A stretch of 64,000 bases of DNA, from assembly GCF_016767715.1 (NCBI RefSeq), contig NZ_CP050145.1, positions 2,976,001-3,040,000 on the forward strand. The letters run 5' to 3'. A program made the position numbers and the translations under genes. Numbering within the stretch: the first letter of the stretch is position 1; the number at the start of each line of letters is the position of its first letter. Of the stretch, positions 43,187 to 52,761 are shown piece after piece. The stretch is from Mycobacteroides chelonae. Its GTDB lineage: Bacteria; Actinomycetota; Actinomycetes; Mycobacteriales; Mycobacteriaceae. The notes beneath the pieces were generated by a model. It saw nothing but the letters and a program-made list of their open reading frames with translations, was not told where the DNA came from and did no database searches.

Positions 43187-45125
43187 GGAAGTCCTCGAAG
43201 CGCCCGAAGCGGGCCGTCGTGATGGGGTTGGCGTCGGCCACCAGATCATCGAACCGGTAGTTGGCGATCTTGGCGATCTCGATGAGGGCGAACGACCGCT
43301 CGCTGGTCGTGGAGTTCTCCATGCGGCTCCACCCATTGCGCAGCACCCGCTCATAGCGCTCGGTCTCGCGCGCGCAGATCACCAGCGGAAAACCGAAATG
43401 CTCGCGATAGGCGTTAGCCAGGCTCACCACGTTGTTCAGCTCGCCCTCGTCGAGAGTCTGCAAAATGGTGTGGTCGACGGCCGTCATCTCTCCAGCTTCG
43501 TCCTCGGCGCCCAAATCGGGGAACGATCTGATCAGTTCAAGCTGTTCCTCGTCACTACCGGTGAGCATCGCCTCCTGGAAAGCGCTGCGTAGATCGTGTG
43601 CGTCGGCGAAGGGACGCTGTCGGTAGGCACGATCGACAACCCAGTGCACGTCTTGGACAAGTGCGCCGAAGGTGCGACGGAACTCTTCCAACGTCATCTC
43701 GTTGACCTGTGCGAGCCGGATGGCGCCGCCGCCCGCCACCGCAATACCCCGGCTGCCGGTGTGGAAGAACAACAGATTCAAGGCGATCGCGGTGATAGCG
43801 CCCATGGTGATACCGGTGCTGAACGGGATCTGCAGCAGCCCCGGCACGGCCTGATCGATTCCCGGCAATGCGGGAACCTGAACTTCACGTCCGTGATCCA
43901 GCACGGTCGACGAGCCCGATGATTGGGAGAACTGCACGTACATCCCCATGGCCAGTGAGGTACTGGCGATGATCAGGTTGCGGTGGTCGTTGAAGTCGAC
44001 CTTGCCGAGTGTCTGGATGCCGACCACAGCCACCGTCGCGAACAGTGTCATCGCGGCCCCGCCCAGCACCGGGGCGGGGATGGACTCCACGACCTTGGCG
44101 GTCTTGGGCAGCACGCCCAACACCATCATGATCACCCCGGCGGCCGCTACTACCCAACGACTCTTGACCCCGGTCAGGCGCACCAGACCGACATTCTCCG
44201 AGAACGCCGTGTACGGGAATGAGTTGAAGGTGCCGCCGATCATGGTGGCGATGCCGTCGGCACGCACGGTGGCAGCGATATCCGCCCCGCGCACCCGCTT
44301 GCCGACGATCTCGGCGGTCGCGAAGACCGCCCCGGTGGATTCGACGGCCGTCACCATCAGCACCACGATCAGAGACACCACCGCGATGACGTCGAAACGC
44401 GGTGCGCCGAAAGCAAATGGCGAGGTGAATCCGATCCAGCCCGCCTCGCCCACCCGGGTGAAATCGGTGTCACCGGCGAGCCAGGCAATGGCGGTACCGG
44501 CGATCAACCCGAGCAACACCGCGATGGTGCTCCAGAAGCCACGAAAGAACCTCTGCATCAACACGATCAGCACGATGGTGCCCACCGCGTACATCAGCCA
44601 GCGCCCGTTGCCCGGATCGTGCGCGGCCACCGGGCTGTGCGGGTTGCGGACAGCGTCGCCGATGCCCACCGGTAACAGCGATACCCCGATGATCGTGATG
44701 ACCGAGCCGGTCACGATGGGCGGGAAGAAGCGGATGAGGCGGGCGAAGAACGGGGCGATGAGGAAGGTGAACGCACCTGCGGCAATGACGGCGCCGTAGA
44801 CGGTGAGCAGCCCGACCCGGCCGCCACCATGGTCATTGGCGATCTTGATCACCGGGGCCAGGGTGGCGAAGGTAACCCCTTGCAGCAGCGGCAGGCGCAC
44901 ACCGATCTTCCAGAACCCGACCGCCTGCAAAATGGAGGCGATACCGCACGTGAACAGATCGGCGGTGATCAGCATGGTCAGCGCCTCGGCGTCCAGGTCG
45001 ATGGCGCGCGCGATGAGCAGCGGCACCAGCACCGCGCCGGCATAAAACGCGATCACATGCTGAATGCCCAGCGTGACGAGCTTGCCCGCGGACGGCACCT
45101 CATCGACGGGATGGACTCTCCTCAT
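43173..45125 (-). CDS. NCS2 urate/xanthine permease fused to an OHCU-decarboxylase-like domain
   Basis: 650 aa from the ATG at 45125 with GGGAGGTTCCGCG upstream. Residues 1-470 form a nucleobase:cation symporter of the urate/xanthine group: GIQHVIAFYAGAVLVP, VTAVESTGAVFATAEIVG and the signature GTFNSFPYTAFSENVGLVRL. Residues about 476-650 are an extra soluble domain like OHCU decarboxylase: MTLEEFRRTFGALV, FPDLG, REHFGFPLVICARET, and IAKIANYRFDDLVAD. The His of the family's HPDL/HPRI motif is Phe here, and the S-x-x-EQ motif is absent, so catalysis is doubtful. It would import purine and possibly channel or sense a pathway intermediate. Confidence 0.9.
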   Translation of the reverse strand: MRRVHPVDEVPSAGKLVTLGIQHVIAFYAGAVLVPLLIARAIDLDAEALTMLITADLFTCGIASILQAVGFWKIGVRLPLLQGVTFATLAPVIKIANDHGGGRVGLLTVYGAVIAAGAFTFLIAPFFARLIRFFPPIVTGSVITIIGVSLLPVGIGDAVRNPHSPVAAHDPGNGRWLMYAVGTIVLIVLMQRFFRGFWSTIAVLLGLIAGTAIAWLAGDTDFTRVGEAGWIGFTSPFAFGAPRFDVIAVVSLIVVLMVTAVESTGAVFATAEIVGKRVRGADIAATVRADGIATMIGGTFNSFPYTAFSENVGLVRLTGVKSRWVVAAAGVIMMVLGVLPKTAKVVESIPAPVLGGAAMTLFATVAVVGIQTLGKVDFNDHRNLIIASTSLAMGMYVQFSQSSGSSTVLDHGREVQVPALPGIDQAVPGLLQIPFSTGITMGAITAIALNLLFFHTGSRGIAVAGGGAIRLAQVNEMTLEEFRRTFGALVQDVHWVVDRAYRQRPFADAHDLRSAFQEAMLTGSDEEQLELIRSFPDLGAEDEAGEMTAVDHTILQTLDEGELNNVVSLANAYREHFGFPLVICARETERYERVLRNGWSRMENSTTSERSFALIEIAKIANYRFDDLVADANPITTARFGRFEDFHAAR

Positions 45126-45223
45126 CGCGGAACCTCCCTGGTCTCGGTGCGTACCCGCCGGCCGCGCAAGCGACGCTAGGGCCAGCGTGTTGCGGCCAGG
45201 TTGCCGGGTGTCTATATTTTGCC

Positions 45224-45231
45224 GACCGGTC
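45224..45231. promoter_or_regulatory. Palindrome GACCGGTC between gntR and the permease gene
   Basis: A perfect 8-base palindrome within TTGCCGACCGGTCAA, in the 112-base gap upstream of the permease start. It could be a site for the adjacent GntR protein; no second copy was found. Confidence 0.25.
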
Positions 45232-45237
45232 AATCCG

Positions 45238-45948
45238 CTACGTATCGACGATCACATCCAATTGCCCTGCGGCAGAGACTATCGCCGACTCCAAGCGGTC
45301 ATGGTGCGTGCTCGCCACCGCGAGCAGGGCCTCGGTATCGCGCCTTGCCACCGCTGTGATCATCGCCTCATGGTCGGCATGCAGCTGCAGTTGATCCGAC
45401 GCCGATACCGTCCGCATCACCTGAAACGGCTCCGTCAGATTCCAGGTGGCCTCGAACATGTGCAACAGGCGATGCATACCGCAAGGGGTCACCAGGGCGC
45501 GGTGAAAACGCCGGGAGTGCAGGTGAAAGGCCCGTGCATCACCCTCGACGGTCGCCTGTTGCAGCAGCTCGTGTTCGGCCAGCGCTCGATCCAGGTCCTC
45601 CGAGGTTGCCAGCGCTGCGGCCTGTGCCAGCGCGGCACGCTCGAGAACGCCTCGGGTGAAATAGATCTCACGAAGTTCCGGCAGCGTGAGCTGAGCCACC
45701 CGGTATCCGCCATTGGCCCGATGATTGACAAGCCCTTCGGCGACAAGGGTCTTGAGCGCTTCCCGCACCGGGATCGGGCTGATCTGGTACGTATCGGCCA
45801 CCTCGTTGATGGGGATCATCGAGCCCGGTGGCGCGGCACCGTCCAGGATGGCCCGCCGCAGCCCGTCGAGCACGCTCGTCTGGTCATGCCCGGACCGATT
45901 GGCACGCAACTCGTTGATCAGCCTCCGGTAGCGGAACGTACGTGACAT
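45238..45948 (-). CDS. GntR family transcriptional regulator, FCD type
   Basis: 236 aa. The N-terminal winged helix (residues about 22-90) contains VLDGLRRAILDGAAPPGSMI and ISPIPVREALKTLVAEGLV. The C-terminal FCD domain has EIYFTRGVLERAAL, FHLHSRRFHRALV and the metal-binding His in QLHADHEAMITAV. FCD regulators bind small carboxylates or ureido compounds. It lies directly upstream of the permease-uricase genes on the same strand and next to the allantoin genes, so a purine- or allantoin-responsive regulator of this locus is the simplest reading. Confidence 0.92.
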   Translation of the reverse strand: MSRTFRYRRLINELRANRSGHDQTSVLDGLRRAILDGAAPPGSMIPINEVADTYQISPIPVREALKTLVAEGLVNHRANGGYRVAQLTLPELREIYFTRGVLERAALAQAAALATSEDLDRALAEHELLQQATVEGDARAFHLHSRRFHRALVTPCGMHRLLHMFEATWNLTEPFQVMRTVSASDQLQLHADHEAMITAVARRDTEALLAVASTHHDRLESAIVSAAGQLDVIVDT

Positions 45949-46105
45949 TCGCCCTCCATCGCCGTCGTCTCACACCCGATCTTCCCAGCGCTCGCGCCGG
46001 GCCGCCATCGCTGGCGACACAGAGTTAACGCGAACGTTTCATGACGCGGTGCACTGTGACAACGCCGCACCCCGCACCCTACGCGGGCGACGTACCCTGT
46101 GGGCC

Positions 46106-46846
46106 ATGCGGATACGCGTCATTAATCCCAATACCACCGAAGCCATGACGAAGGCCATCGGCGTGGTGGCGGAGTCGGCGGCCTGGCCGGGAACCAGCAT
46201 CACCGCCGTCAACCCGGCGATGGGGCCGGTATCGATAGAGAGCCATTACGACGAGGCGTTGAGTGTGCCCGGCGTGCTGGCCGAAATCCGCCGCGCCGAA
46301 ATCGAAGGCGCCGACGGGTATGTACTCGCATGCTTCGGCGATCCCGGCCTCGATGCGGCCCGGGAACTTGCCACCGGTCCGGTGCTCGGTATCGCCGAGG
46401 CCGCCATGCACATGGCCAGTCACCTGGGCCGGGGGTTCAGTGTGGTCACCACGCTGGAACGCACCGCCGGGCGCGCCTGGGATCTGGCCGAACGCTATGG
46501 GATGTCACGTTTCTGCCGGGGCGTGCACGGTTGCGATATCGCGGTGCTCGACTTGGAAACCAATCCCCAGACCAAGGACATTCTCATAGAACTATGCCGC
46601 CGCGCGGCCCGCGACGACGGCAGCGAGGTGATCGTGCTGGGCTGCGCGGGAATGGCCGGGGTGTGCCGGGATATCTCGGCAGAGATCGGACTCCCGGTAA
46701 TCGACGGCGTGGCGGCCGCGGTGAACCTGGTGCAATCGTTGGTGTCGATGGGCCTGCGTAAATCCGGGCACGGCGAGTTCGCCGCGCCACCGGTCAAACC
46801 CTATGCCGGACTATTGGATTCGTTCGGTTCGATACCGGCGGGGTGA
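46106..46846 (+). CDS. Asp/Glu/hydantoin racemase family, probable allantoin racemase
   Basis: 246 aa from the ATG at 46106. It is a two-Cys racemase of the hydantoin/allantoin group: MRIRVINPNTTEAMT at the N-terminus, the first Cys in LACFGDPGLDAA, the second in VLGCAGMAGVC, and VIDGVAAAV. Flanked by OHCU decarboxylase and allantoinase genes, it most likely interconverts R- and S-allantoin so that both isomers can be used. It overlaps the convergent allantoinase by 46 bases. Confidence 0.88.
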   Translation: MRIRVINPNTTEAMTKAIGVVAESAAWPGTSITAVNPAMGPVSIESHYDEALSVPGVLAEIRRAEIEGADGYVLACFGDPGLDAARELATGPVLGIAEAAMHMASHLGRGFSVVTTLERTAGRAWDLAERYGMSRFCRGVHGCDIAVLDLETNPQTKDILIELCRRAARDDGSEVIVLGCAGMAGVCRDISAEIGLPVIDGVAAAVNLVQSLVSMGLRKSGHGEFAAPPVKPYAGLLDSFGSIPAG

Positions 46847-47766
46847 ATCCGGCGCCAATGCTCGGCGATGTCGAGTCGTCTGGCGATCCACACCCCCTCA
46901 TGAGCTTGTACGTGGTCGAGAAACCGCTCGAGCGCAACCGTGCGTGCCGGCCGGCCCACCAGCCGGCAATGTAAACCCACCGACAGCATCTTCGGGCTGC
47001 CCGCCTCCCCCTCGGCGTACAGACAATCGAAGGCATCACGCAGATGGGTGAAAAATTGTTCCCCACTGGGGAATCCGGCCGGTGAGGCGAACCGCATGTC
47101 ATTTGTGTCCAGGGTGTAGGGCACCACCAGGTGATCGATCACACCGCCGTGGGCGGGCACCCGAACCCAGTACGGCAGATCGTCGGCGTACGAGTCGGAG
47201 TCGTAGGTGAACCCCCCGTGCTCGACCACCAGCTGCCGGGTCTGTGGGGAGTCTCGCCCCGTGTACCACCCCAGAGGCGCCGCGCCGGTGAGCTCGCGCA
47301 CGATCTGAACCGCCTGTGCCATGTGCTCACGCTCGATATCCGGCGACACCAACTGATAGGACTGCCAGCGCAGCCCGTGACAGGCAATCTCGTGCCCAAG
47401 CTCACCGAACGCGGCCACCGCCTCCGGATTGCGCTGCAACGCCCGCGCCACCGCGAAGACGGTCAGCGGCAGGCCACGGCGCTCGAAGACCCTCAAGACG
47501 CGCCAGAGACCGGCCCGTGAGCCGTATTCGTACAGCGATTCCATGCTCATGTGCCGGTTGGGGAATGCCTCGGCCGGGACCATCTCCGAGAGAAATGTCT
47601 CCGAGCCCGCCGAGCCATCCAGGACGTTGTTTTCCGCGCCCTCTTCGTAGTTGAGCACGAACTGCACCGCGATCCGCGCCTCGCCGGGCCAGCGCGGGTG
47701 TGGCGGCGTGCGCCCGTAACCCACCATGTCGCGGGGTGTCGCCTGTCCAGCCTCGTTATGAGCCAT
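46801..47766 (-). CDS. puuE: Allantoinase PuuE-type (polysaccharide-deacetylase fold)
   Basis: 321 aa from the ATG at 47766. The cofactor-independent allantoinase pattern is clear: DMVGYGRTPPHPRWPGEARI, FVLNYEEGAENNVLDG, SRAGLWRVLRVF, EIACHGLRW, GWYTGRDSPQTRQLV, VPYTLDTNDMRF and LSVGLHCRLVGRP. It opens the hydantoin ring of S-allantoin to allantoate. It differs from the metal amidohydrolase AllB. It is divergent from the NCS1 permease with 166 bases between them. Confidence 0.9.
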   Translation of the reverse strand: MAHNEAGQATPRDMVGYGRTPPHPRWPGEARIAVQFVLNYEEGAENNVLDGSAGSETFLSEMVPAEAFPNRHMSMESLYEYGSRAGLWRVLRVFERRGLPLTVFAVARALQRNPEAVAAFGELGHEIACHGLRWQSYQLVSPDIEREHMAQAVQIVRELTGAAPLGWYTGRDSPQTRQLVVEHGGFTYDSDSYADDLPYWVRVPAHGGVIDHLVVPYTLDTNDMRFASPAGFPSGEQFFTHLRDAFDCLYAEGEAGSPKMLSVGLHCRLVGRPARTVALERFLDHVQAHEGVWIARRLDIAEHWRRIHPAGIEPNESNSPA

Positions 47767-47932
47767 CGTGCGCACGATAGTAGGCGGCCCGATTCACCGC
47801 ATCGAATCACGTTCCGGTGGATCGATTCTGATCCGGGAAAATATTGTTTCCGCGCAACACGGCGGCAACACCGGCCGCTTAGTTTCGGGTGTCACCAGCT
47901 TTCCTGGCTGGTCGACATTCGGAGGAGGTTGT

Positions 47933-49450
47933 GTGAGCGGCACACTCACGGCTGAGGCCATCGCCCCCACCGGCGGACACGGTGCTGCCGGGGAAAGTGT
48001 GATCAAGCCCGGCTACGACCCGGCGTTGACCAATGGCGACCTGGCGCCGCTGCGGACTCAGAATTGGACCAGCTACAACTTCTTTGCGTTCTGGATGTCC
48101 GACGTACACAGTGTCGGCGGCTACGTCTTTGCGGGAAGTCTTTTCGCGCTGGGAATTTCAGCATCGCAGGTGCTGCTCGCACTGCTGGTCGGCATCGTGG
48201 CGGTGTACTGGCTGTGCAACCTGGTGGCGCGCCCTTCGCAACAGACCGGCGTGCCCTACCCGGTGACCACGCGCATCGCGTTCGGAGTGCGCGGCGCCAA
48301 TCTTCCGGCCGTGATCCGCGGACTCATCGCCGTGGCCTGGTATGGCATTCAAACCTATTTGGCATCAACGGCATTCGTGCTTCTGGCGGTGAAGTTCGAG
48401 CCTTCGCTGGGCCGCTACGCCAATGCCGACGAGTATGGCTTTCTGGGTCTATCTTTCCTTGGCTGGGGCGGCTTCCTGCTGATGTGGGTGCTGCAGGCCG
48501 CAGTCTTCTGGAACGGCATGGAGGCGATACGTAAATTCATCGACTTCTGCGGGCCCGCGGTGTACGCGGTGATGCTGGCACTTGCGCTCTATCTGGTCGT
48601 CGCGGCCGGTTGGGAAAACGTGCATTTCGGCTTGGCGTCGGGCCCGCCGAAAACTGGGTTCGCCGCAGCGGCGACGGTGCTGAGCGCGATCGCACTGGTG
48701 GTGTCGTACTTCTCGGGTCCCATGCTCAATTTCGGTGACTTCTCCCGATATGGCCGCACCTTCGACGAGGTCAAACGCGGCAACTTCCTGGGATTGCCGT
48801 TGAACTTCCTGTTCTTCGCCGTGTTGGCGGTGTGCACGGTGTCGGCCGGCGCAACGGTTATCGGACGCGGCGAGGACGGCGCCATCATCACCGACCCGGT
48901 GCTGATCGTGGACAAGATCAACAACACCACCGCGGCGGTGCTGGGCGTGCTCACCTTCGCGATCGCCACCATCGGGATCAACATCGTGGCCAACTTCGTC
49001 TCGCCCGCTTTCGATTTCTCCAATCTGGCCCCGACACGGATCAGCTGGCGTGCCGGCGGGATGATCGCGGCGGTCGGCTCGATCCTGATCACGCCCTGGA
49101 ATCTCTACAACAACCCCAACACCATCCACTACACGCTCGACATTCTCGGCGCCGTGATCGGCCCACTCTTCGGAGTCCTGATCGCCGACTTCTATCTGGT
49201 GCGGGGCCACACGGTCATCGTGGACGATCTGTTCACGCTGTCGCCGTCGGGGGCGTATTACTACCGCGGCGGCATCAACCCGGTCGCGGTGACCGCGACG
49301 GTGGTCGGTGCCGCGGTGGCCATTGCGACGGTGATCTGGGGCAGCGCGTATCTGGCCGCCTTTACCTGGTTCGTGGGCGCGGGTATCGGTTTCGCCGTCT
49401 ATCTCCTCGGCATGCGATACACGCCGCGGCATCTGATTTACGGCCGGTAA
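47933..49450 (+). CDS. NCS1 family purine/allantoin permease
   Basis: 505 aa from a GTG at 47933 with GGAGGAGG upstream. NCS1 landmarks are NWTSYNFFAFWMSDVHSVGGY, GVPYPVTTRIAFGVRGAN, PAVIRGLIAVAWYGIQ, GPMLNFGDFSRYGR and SPAFDFSNLAPTRISW through PWNLYNNP. About twelve membrane segments. By position and motifs it imports allantoin, uracil or cytosine-type bases with a cation. Divergent from allantoinase; overlaps the convergent mocA-like gene by 13 bases. Confidence 0.9.
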   Translation: MSGTLTAEAIAPTGGHGAAGESVIKPGYDPALTNGDLAPLRTQNWTSYNFFAFWMSDVHSVGGYVFAGSLFALGISASQVLLALLVGIVAVYWLCNLVARPSQQTGVPYPVTTRIAFGVRGANLPAVIRGLIAVAWYGIQTYLASTAFVLLAVKFEPSLGRYANADEYGFLGLSFLGWGGFLLMWVLQAAVFWNGMEAIRKFIDFCGPAVYAVMLALALYLVVAAGWENVHFGLASGPPKTGFAAAATVLSAIALVVSYFSGPMLNFGDFSRYGRTFDEVKRGNFLGLPLNFLFFAVLAVCTVSAGATVIGRGEDGAIITDPVLIVDKINNTTAAVLGVLTFAIATIGINIVANFVSPAFDFSNLAPTRISWRAGGMIAAVGSILITPWNLYNNPNTIHYTLDILGAVIGPLFGVLIADFYLVRGHTVIVDDLFTLSPSGAYYYRGGINPVAVTATVVGAAVAIATVIWGSAYLAAFTWFVGAGIGFAVYLLGMRYTPRHLIYGR

Positions 49451-50004
49451 TCGTGGTCGCAACCGTCGCCGAGATGCTCGCACGGCACCTCGATCACATC
49501 GCCGCGTGCGGCCAGGTACGGCCCGGCTCCCCGGTCGCCCGCCAGCGCGCTCGACAACGGGCCGAAATGATCCGAGCCAATGTACACCGGATGGCCCGGC
49601 CGACCGCCGAATGTCGCGCGGACCAGTGCCGATCGGCGGCGCTCACTGGCGTGCAGCACCACACCGACCACCTCCGGCCCCACCGATGGCAGGTCCACCA
49701 GATGAATGAGTACCCCGACCACATCCGTGCGCGGGTGCGCAACGTCCAGCACCGCCCGCACCGATTCCGACACGCCGCCGCGCCACCGCGCGACGTCGAT
49801 ACCTCGCGCGGGCAAAGGTATCTCGGCCGGCGCAGCGCCCCGCGTCACATAGATCTCGTCGCAACCGCCCCGGTCCAGTGCGGCGACGGCCAGTTCGAGC
49901 CAGCGCCCATTCTCGGCAAGGATCTTCGGCATGCCGTAGCGGCTTCCGGCACCGGCTGCCAGCACCGCACCGATGACAAGGCCCGTGGCGGTATCCGGTT
50001 GCAT
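49438..50004 (-). CDS. MobA/MocA-like nucleotidyltransferase
   Basis: 188 aa from the ATG at 50004. The N-terminal VIGAVLAAGAGSRYGMPK is the nucleotide-binding loop of MobA/MocA enzymes; a GVLIHLVDLPSVGPEVV metal-binding segment and GRPGHPVYIG follow. MocA attaches CMP to molybdopterin. Within this xanthine dehydrogenase locus it is probably the enzyme that matures the XDH cofactor, together with XdhC, although it lies 12 kb away and on its own. Confidence 0.85.
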   Translation of the reverse strand: MQPDTATGLVIGAVLAAGAGSRYGMPKILAENGRWLELAVAALDRGGCDEIYVTRGAAPAEIPLPARGIDVARWRGGVSESVRAVLDVAHPRTDVVGVLIHLVDLPSVGPEVVGVVLHASERRRSALVRATFGGRPGHPVYIGSDHFGPLSSALAGDRGAGPYLAARGDVIEVPCEHLGDGCDHDYRP

Positions 50005-50096
50005 ACGTCCATCGAACCGCACGGGCACGCCGTGCGTAATACGGGCTGAATACCGTGTTCACATCCGATAAACAGGCCGTCGTTACGGTCGCGCAC

Positions 50097-51458
50097 ATGT
50101 CGACCACCATCGAGACACCCGCCAGTGAGATGGTGCGCCTGGCGAACAAGCCGCCCTGGTACCGATCACTGTTCGTCCAGCTTCTGGTGGCGATCATCGC
50201 GGGCGTACTTGTCGGGTGGCTGTGGCCGGAGGTTGGCGCTGATCTGCGCCCCCTGGCGGACGGTTTCATCAAGCTGATCAAGATGCTGATCGCCCCGATC
50301 ATCTTCTGCACGGTGGTGCTCGGGATCGCCCATGTCGGCGACCTCAAGTCCGTCGGCAGGATCGGCGTTAAGGCCCTGATCTACTTCGAGGCGGTTACCA
50401 CATTTGCCCTGGTGTTCGGCCTGCTGGTGGGCAATCTCGCCAAACCGGGAGCGGGATTTCACATCGACGCGGGCACGCTGGCGACGGGGGCCGATGCCAT
50501 CGCGAAGAAGACCAACAACGGTGAGCTGCCCCATACCGTCGAGTTCCTGCTCGGCATCATCCCCTCCTCGATCGTGTCGGCCTTCGCCGAGAACGCGCTG
50601 CTGCAGGTGCTGTTCTTCGCGGTGCTGTTCGGCCTGGCGCTGGCCAGGTTCGGCGAATCGGGGCCGCCGGTGGTCCTCGAGTTCATCGACCACCTCAGCC
50701 ACATCTTCTTCACCATCATCGGGTGGATCATGCGGCTGGCGCCGCTGGGAGCGCTCGGCGCGATGGCCTACATCGTGGGTCAATACGGCATCGGCTCGCT
50801 GGGCAGCTACGGCAAGCTCATCGCGGCCTGTTACGCGGCGGCGCTGCTGTTCATCGGAGTCCTGGCGGTGATCGCGCGGATTTTCGCGGGAGTGAATCTC
50901 TGGAAATTCGTCGTCTACATCAAGGACGAGCTCTTCCTGGCGCTCGGAACCGCATCCACCGAAGTGGTGCTGCCGCGCATCATGACCAAGCTCAATCACG
51001 CGGGCTGTTCCAAGACGACTACAGGACTGGTCATTCCCACCGGATACTCCTTCAACCTCGATGGGGCCACCCTGTACTTGTCGATCTGTGTGCTGTTCCT
51101 CGCGCAGGCACTCGGGGTCGACCTGACCCTCGGAGAACAGATCACCGCCGTGCTGGTGCTGATGCTCACCTCTAAAGGCATGGCAGGCGTGCCGGGTTCA
51201 TCGTTCCTGGCGCTCTCAGCGACCGTCGCGGCGATTGGCCACGGCGCCATCCCGGTGGCCGCCGTGGCGCTACTGCTGGGCGCCGACCGGATCATGGACT
51301 CGATGCGCGTGTCGGTGAATCTGCTGGGTAACTGCGTGGCGACGATGGTGGTGGCCAACTGGGAAGGCCAACTCGACAAGGACCGCATGCGCGCGGTTCT
51401 CGCCGGTGAACAGGTCGCCGACGAGCCCGAGGAGGAATCCTCAGCTGCACACGCCTGA
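50097..51458 (+). CDS. Dicarboxylate:cation symporter, DctA/DAACS family
   Basis: 453 aa from the ATG at 50097. It has about eight membrane segments with two re-entrant loops: ADGFIKLIKMLIAPIIFCTV, then LALGTASTEVVLPRIM, PTGYSFNLDGATLYLSI and SKGMAGVPGSSFLAL. These are the substrate and sodium/proton sites of the DctA group. It imports C4-dicarboxylates such as malate, succinate and fumarate. Downstream neighbours are the malate-synthase-like protein and allantoicase, so its link may be the shared malate/glyoxylate node. Confidence 0.92.
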   Translation: MSTTIETPASEMVRLANKPPWYRSLFVQLLVAIIAGVLVGWLWPEVGADLRPLADGFIKLIKMLIAPIIFCTVVLGIAHVGDLKSVGRIGVKALIYFEAVTTFALVFGLLVGNLAKPGAGFHIDAGTLATGADAIAKKTNNGELPHTVEFLLGIIPSSIVSAFAENALLQVLFFAVLFGLALARFGESGPPVVLEFIDHLSHIFFTIIGWIMRLAPLGALGAMAYIVGQYGIGSLGSYGKLIAACYAAALLFIGVLAVIARIFAGVNLWKFVVYIKDELFLALGTASTEVVLPRIMTKLNHAGCSKTTTGLVIPTGYSFNLDGATLYLSICVLFLAQALGVDLTLGEQITAVLVLMLTSKGMAGVPGSSFLALSATVAAIGHGAIPVAAVALLLGADRIMDSMRVSVNLLGNCVATMVVANWEGQLDKDRMRAVLAGEQVADEPEEESSAAHA

Positions 51459-51483
51459 GCGCCGCCGCAGCGAGTCTGCGAGC

Positions 51484-52761
51484 ATGGGACCCGTGTCAGC
51501 GGCTTCTACGTCCCACCCACCAGAGGCCGATGGTCCCGACTGGCTGGCTCCCATCGCAGCGCTGGTGGCCGGTCTGGACGCCGAGCTGGCGTCTGCCTAC
51601 CCCGATGGCCGCAGCGAACCGCAACCGATCCACACCGCGTACGTCAGCGCGGAGCTGGCCGGCGTGCAGACCCCTGCGCAGTGGGGTGAATCCGCGCTCG
51701 AACTCCTCGGGCGCCACGAAGAAGTGCTCGCGGCACTCGACACACAGGGCGTGCTGCCCCGCGTCTCGGAATGGCTTGCCGCCTCCCCCATCCAGGATCT
51801 GCGGGTGGACTTCGAGGACGGCTACGGCTGGCGCGAAGACGGCACCGAGGACGCCGACGCACGCAAGGCGGGACGCACCTTGCGCTCACTGTCGATCGCG
51901 GCGAATCCTCCTGCGGTACTGGGCATCCGGATCAAGGGCCTGACCTCGCAACACCTGCGGCGCAGCGTACGCACATTGGAACTGGTGCTGGACGGCGCGT
52001 CGGGCGTGCCGCGCGGATTTGTCACCACCATCCCGAAATTCCGCGCGCTGGCCCAGGTCGAGGCGGCCCTGCGTTTGTTCGACGAACTCGAGCGGGTACA
52101 CGGATTACCGCATGGTTCACTGCGTTTCGAGCTTCAGATCGAAAGCCCGCAAGCAGTGCTGGGCGCCGACGGCACCGCCACCCTGGCCAAGGCCATCCAT
52201 GTTGGGCAGGGGCGCCTCACCGCATTGCATTACGGAACCTATGACTACAGCGCGGCATGCGGGATCGCCGCCGAGCATCAGTCGCTGGAGCATCCCGTGG
52301 CCGATCACGCCAAGGCGGTGATGCTCGCCGCCGCCGCGCAGACCGGAGTATGGGTATGCGACGGCTCCACCCAGGTGATCCCCGACGGCACCCTCGAACA
52401 GCAGGCGGCGGCACTCACCAGGCATCACCGGCTGGTCACCCGCGCCCTCGAACGCGGCTACTGGCAGGGCTGGGACATGCACCCGGGACATCTGATCACC
52501 CGCTGGCTGGCGACCTACGGCTTCCACCGGCGCGCGCTCGCGGTGGCCGGCCCGCGCATCGTCGCCTACCTGCAACGGCAGGGCGGCGGTGTCATCGACG
52601 AACCGGCGACGGCGCAGGCCTTGGCCGCCGGGGTTCTGCGCGGTCTGGACTGCGGCGCCTACTCCCCCGACGACGTGGTCGCCATCGCACCCGGATGCGA
52701 CCGGGCGGTACTAGACCAACTCGTGCAACGCACCACAACAGGAGATACCGACCAGCAATGA
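51484..52761 (+). CDS. Malate-synthase/HpcH aldolase-like protein (DUF6986 type)
   Basis: 425 aa from the ATG at 51484 (GTG at 51493 also possible). It is a TIM-barrel protein of the HpcH/citrate-lyase-beta/malate-synthase superfamily: DLRVDFEDGYGWREDGTEDAD with the metal-site acids, VLGIRIKGL, PRGFVTTIPKF, LRFELQIESPQAVLG with the Glu, LTALHYGTYDYSAACG and GWDMHPGHL. It has an ATGA overlap with allantoicase, the step that releases ureidoglycolate (a glyoxylate source). Condensation of glyoxylate with acetyl-CoA, or another C-C reaction on it, is therefore the likely function. This is an inference. Confidence 0.75.
   Translation: MGPVSAASTSHPPEADGPDWLAPIAALVAGLDAELASAYPDGRSEPQPIHTAYVSAELAGVQTPAQWGESALELLGRHEEVLAALDTQGVLPRVSEWLAASPIQDLRVDFEDGYGWREDGTEDADARKAGRTLRSLSIAANPPAVLGIRIKGLTSQHLRRSVRTLELVLDGASGVPRGFVTTIPKFRALAQVEAALRLFDELERVHGLPHGSLRFELQIESPQAVLGADGTATLAKAIHVGQGRLTALHYGTYDYSAACGIAAEHQSLEHPVADHAKAVMLAAAAQTGVWVCDGSTQVIPDGTLEQQAAALTRHHRLVTRALERGYWQGWDMHPGHLITRWLATYGFHRRALAVAGPRIVAYLQRQGGGVIDEPATAQALAAGVLRGLDCGAYSPDDVVAIAPGCDRAVLDQLVQRTTTGDTDQQ

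Noticed and set aside
43187..43354. N-terminal extension of OHCU decarboxylase
   Set aside because: The extended frame translates to a Pro/Ser/Arg-rich shadow of the permease C-terminus; the family start matches the ATG at 43186.
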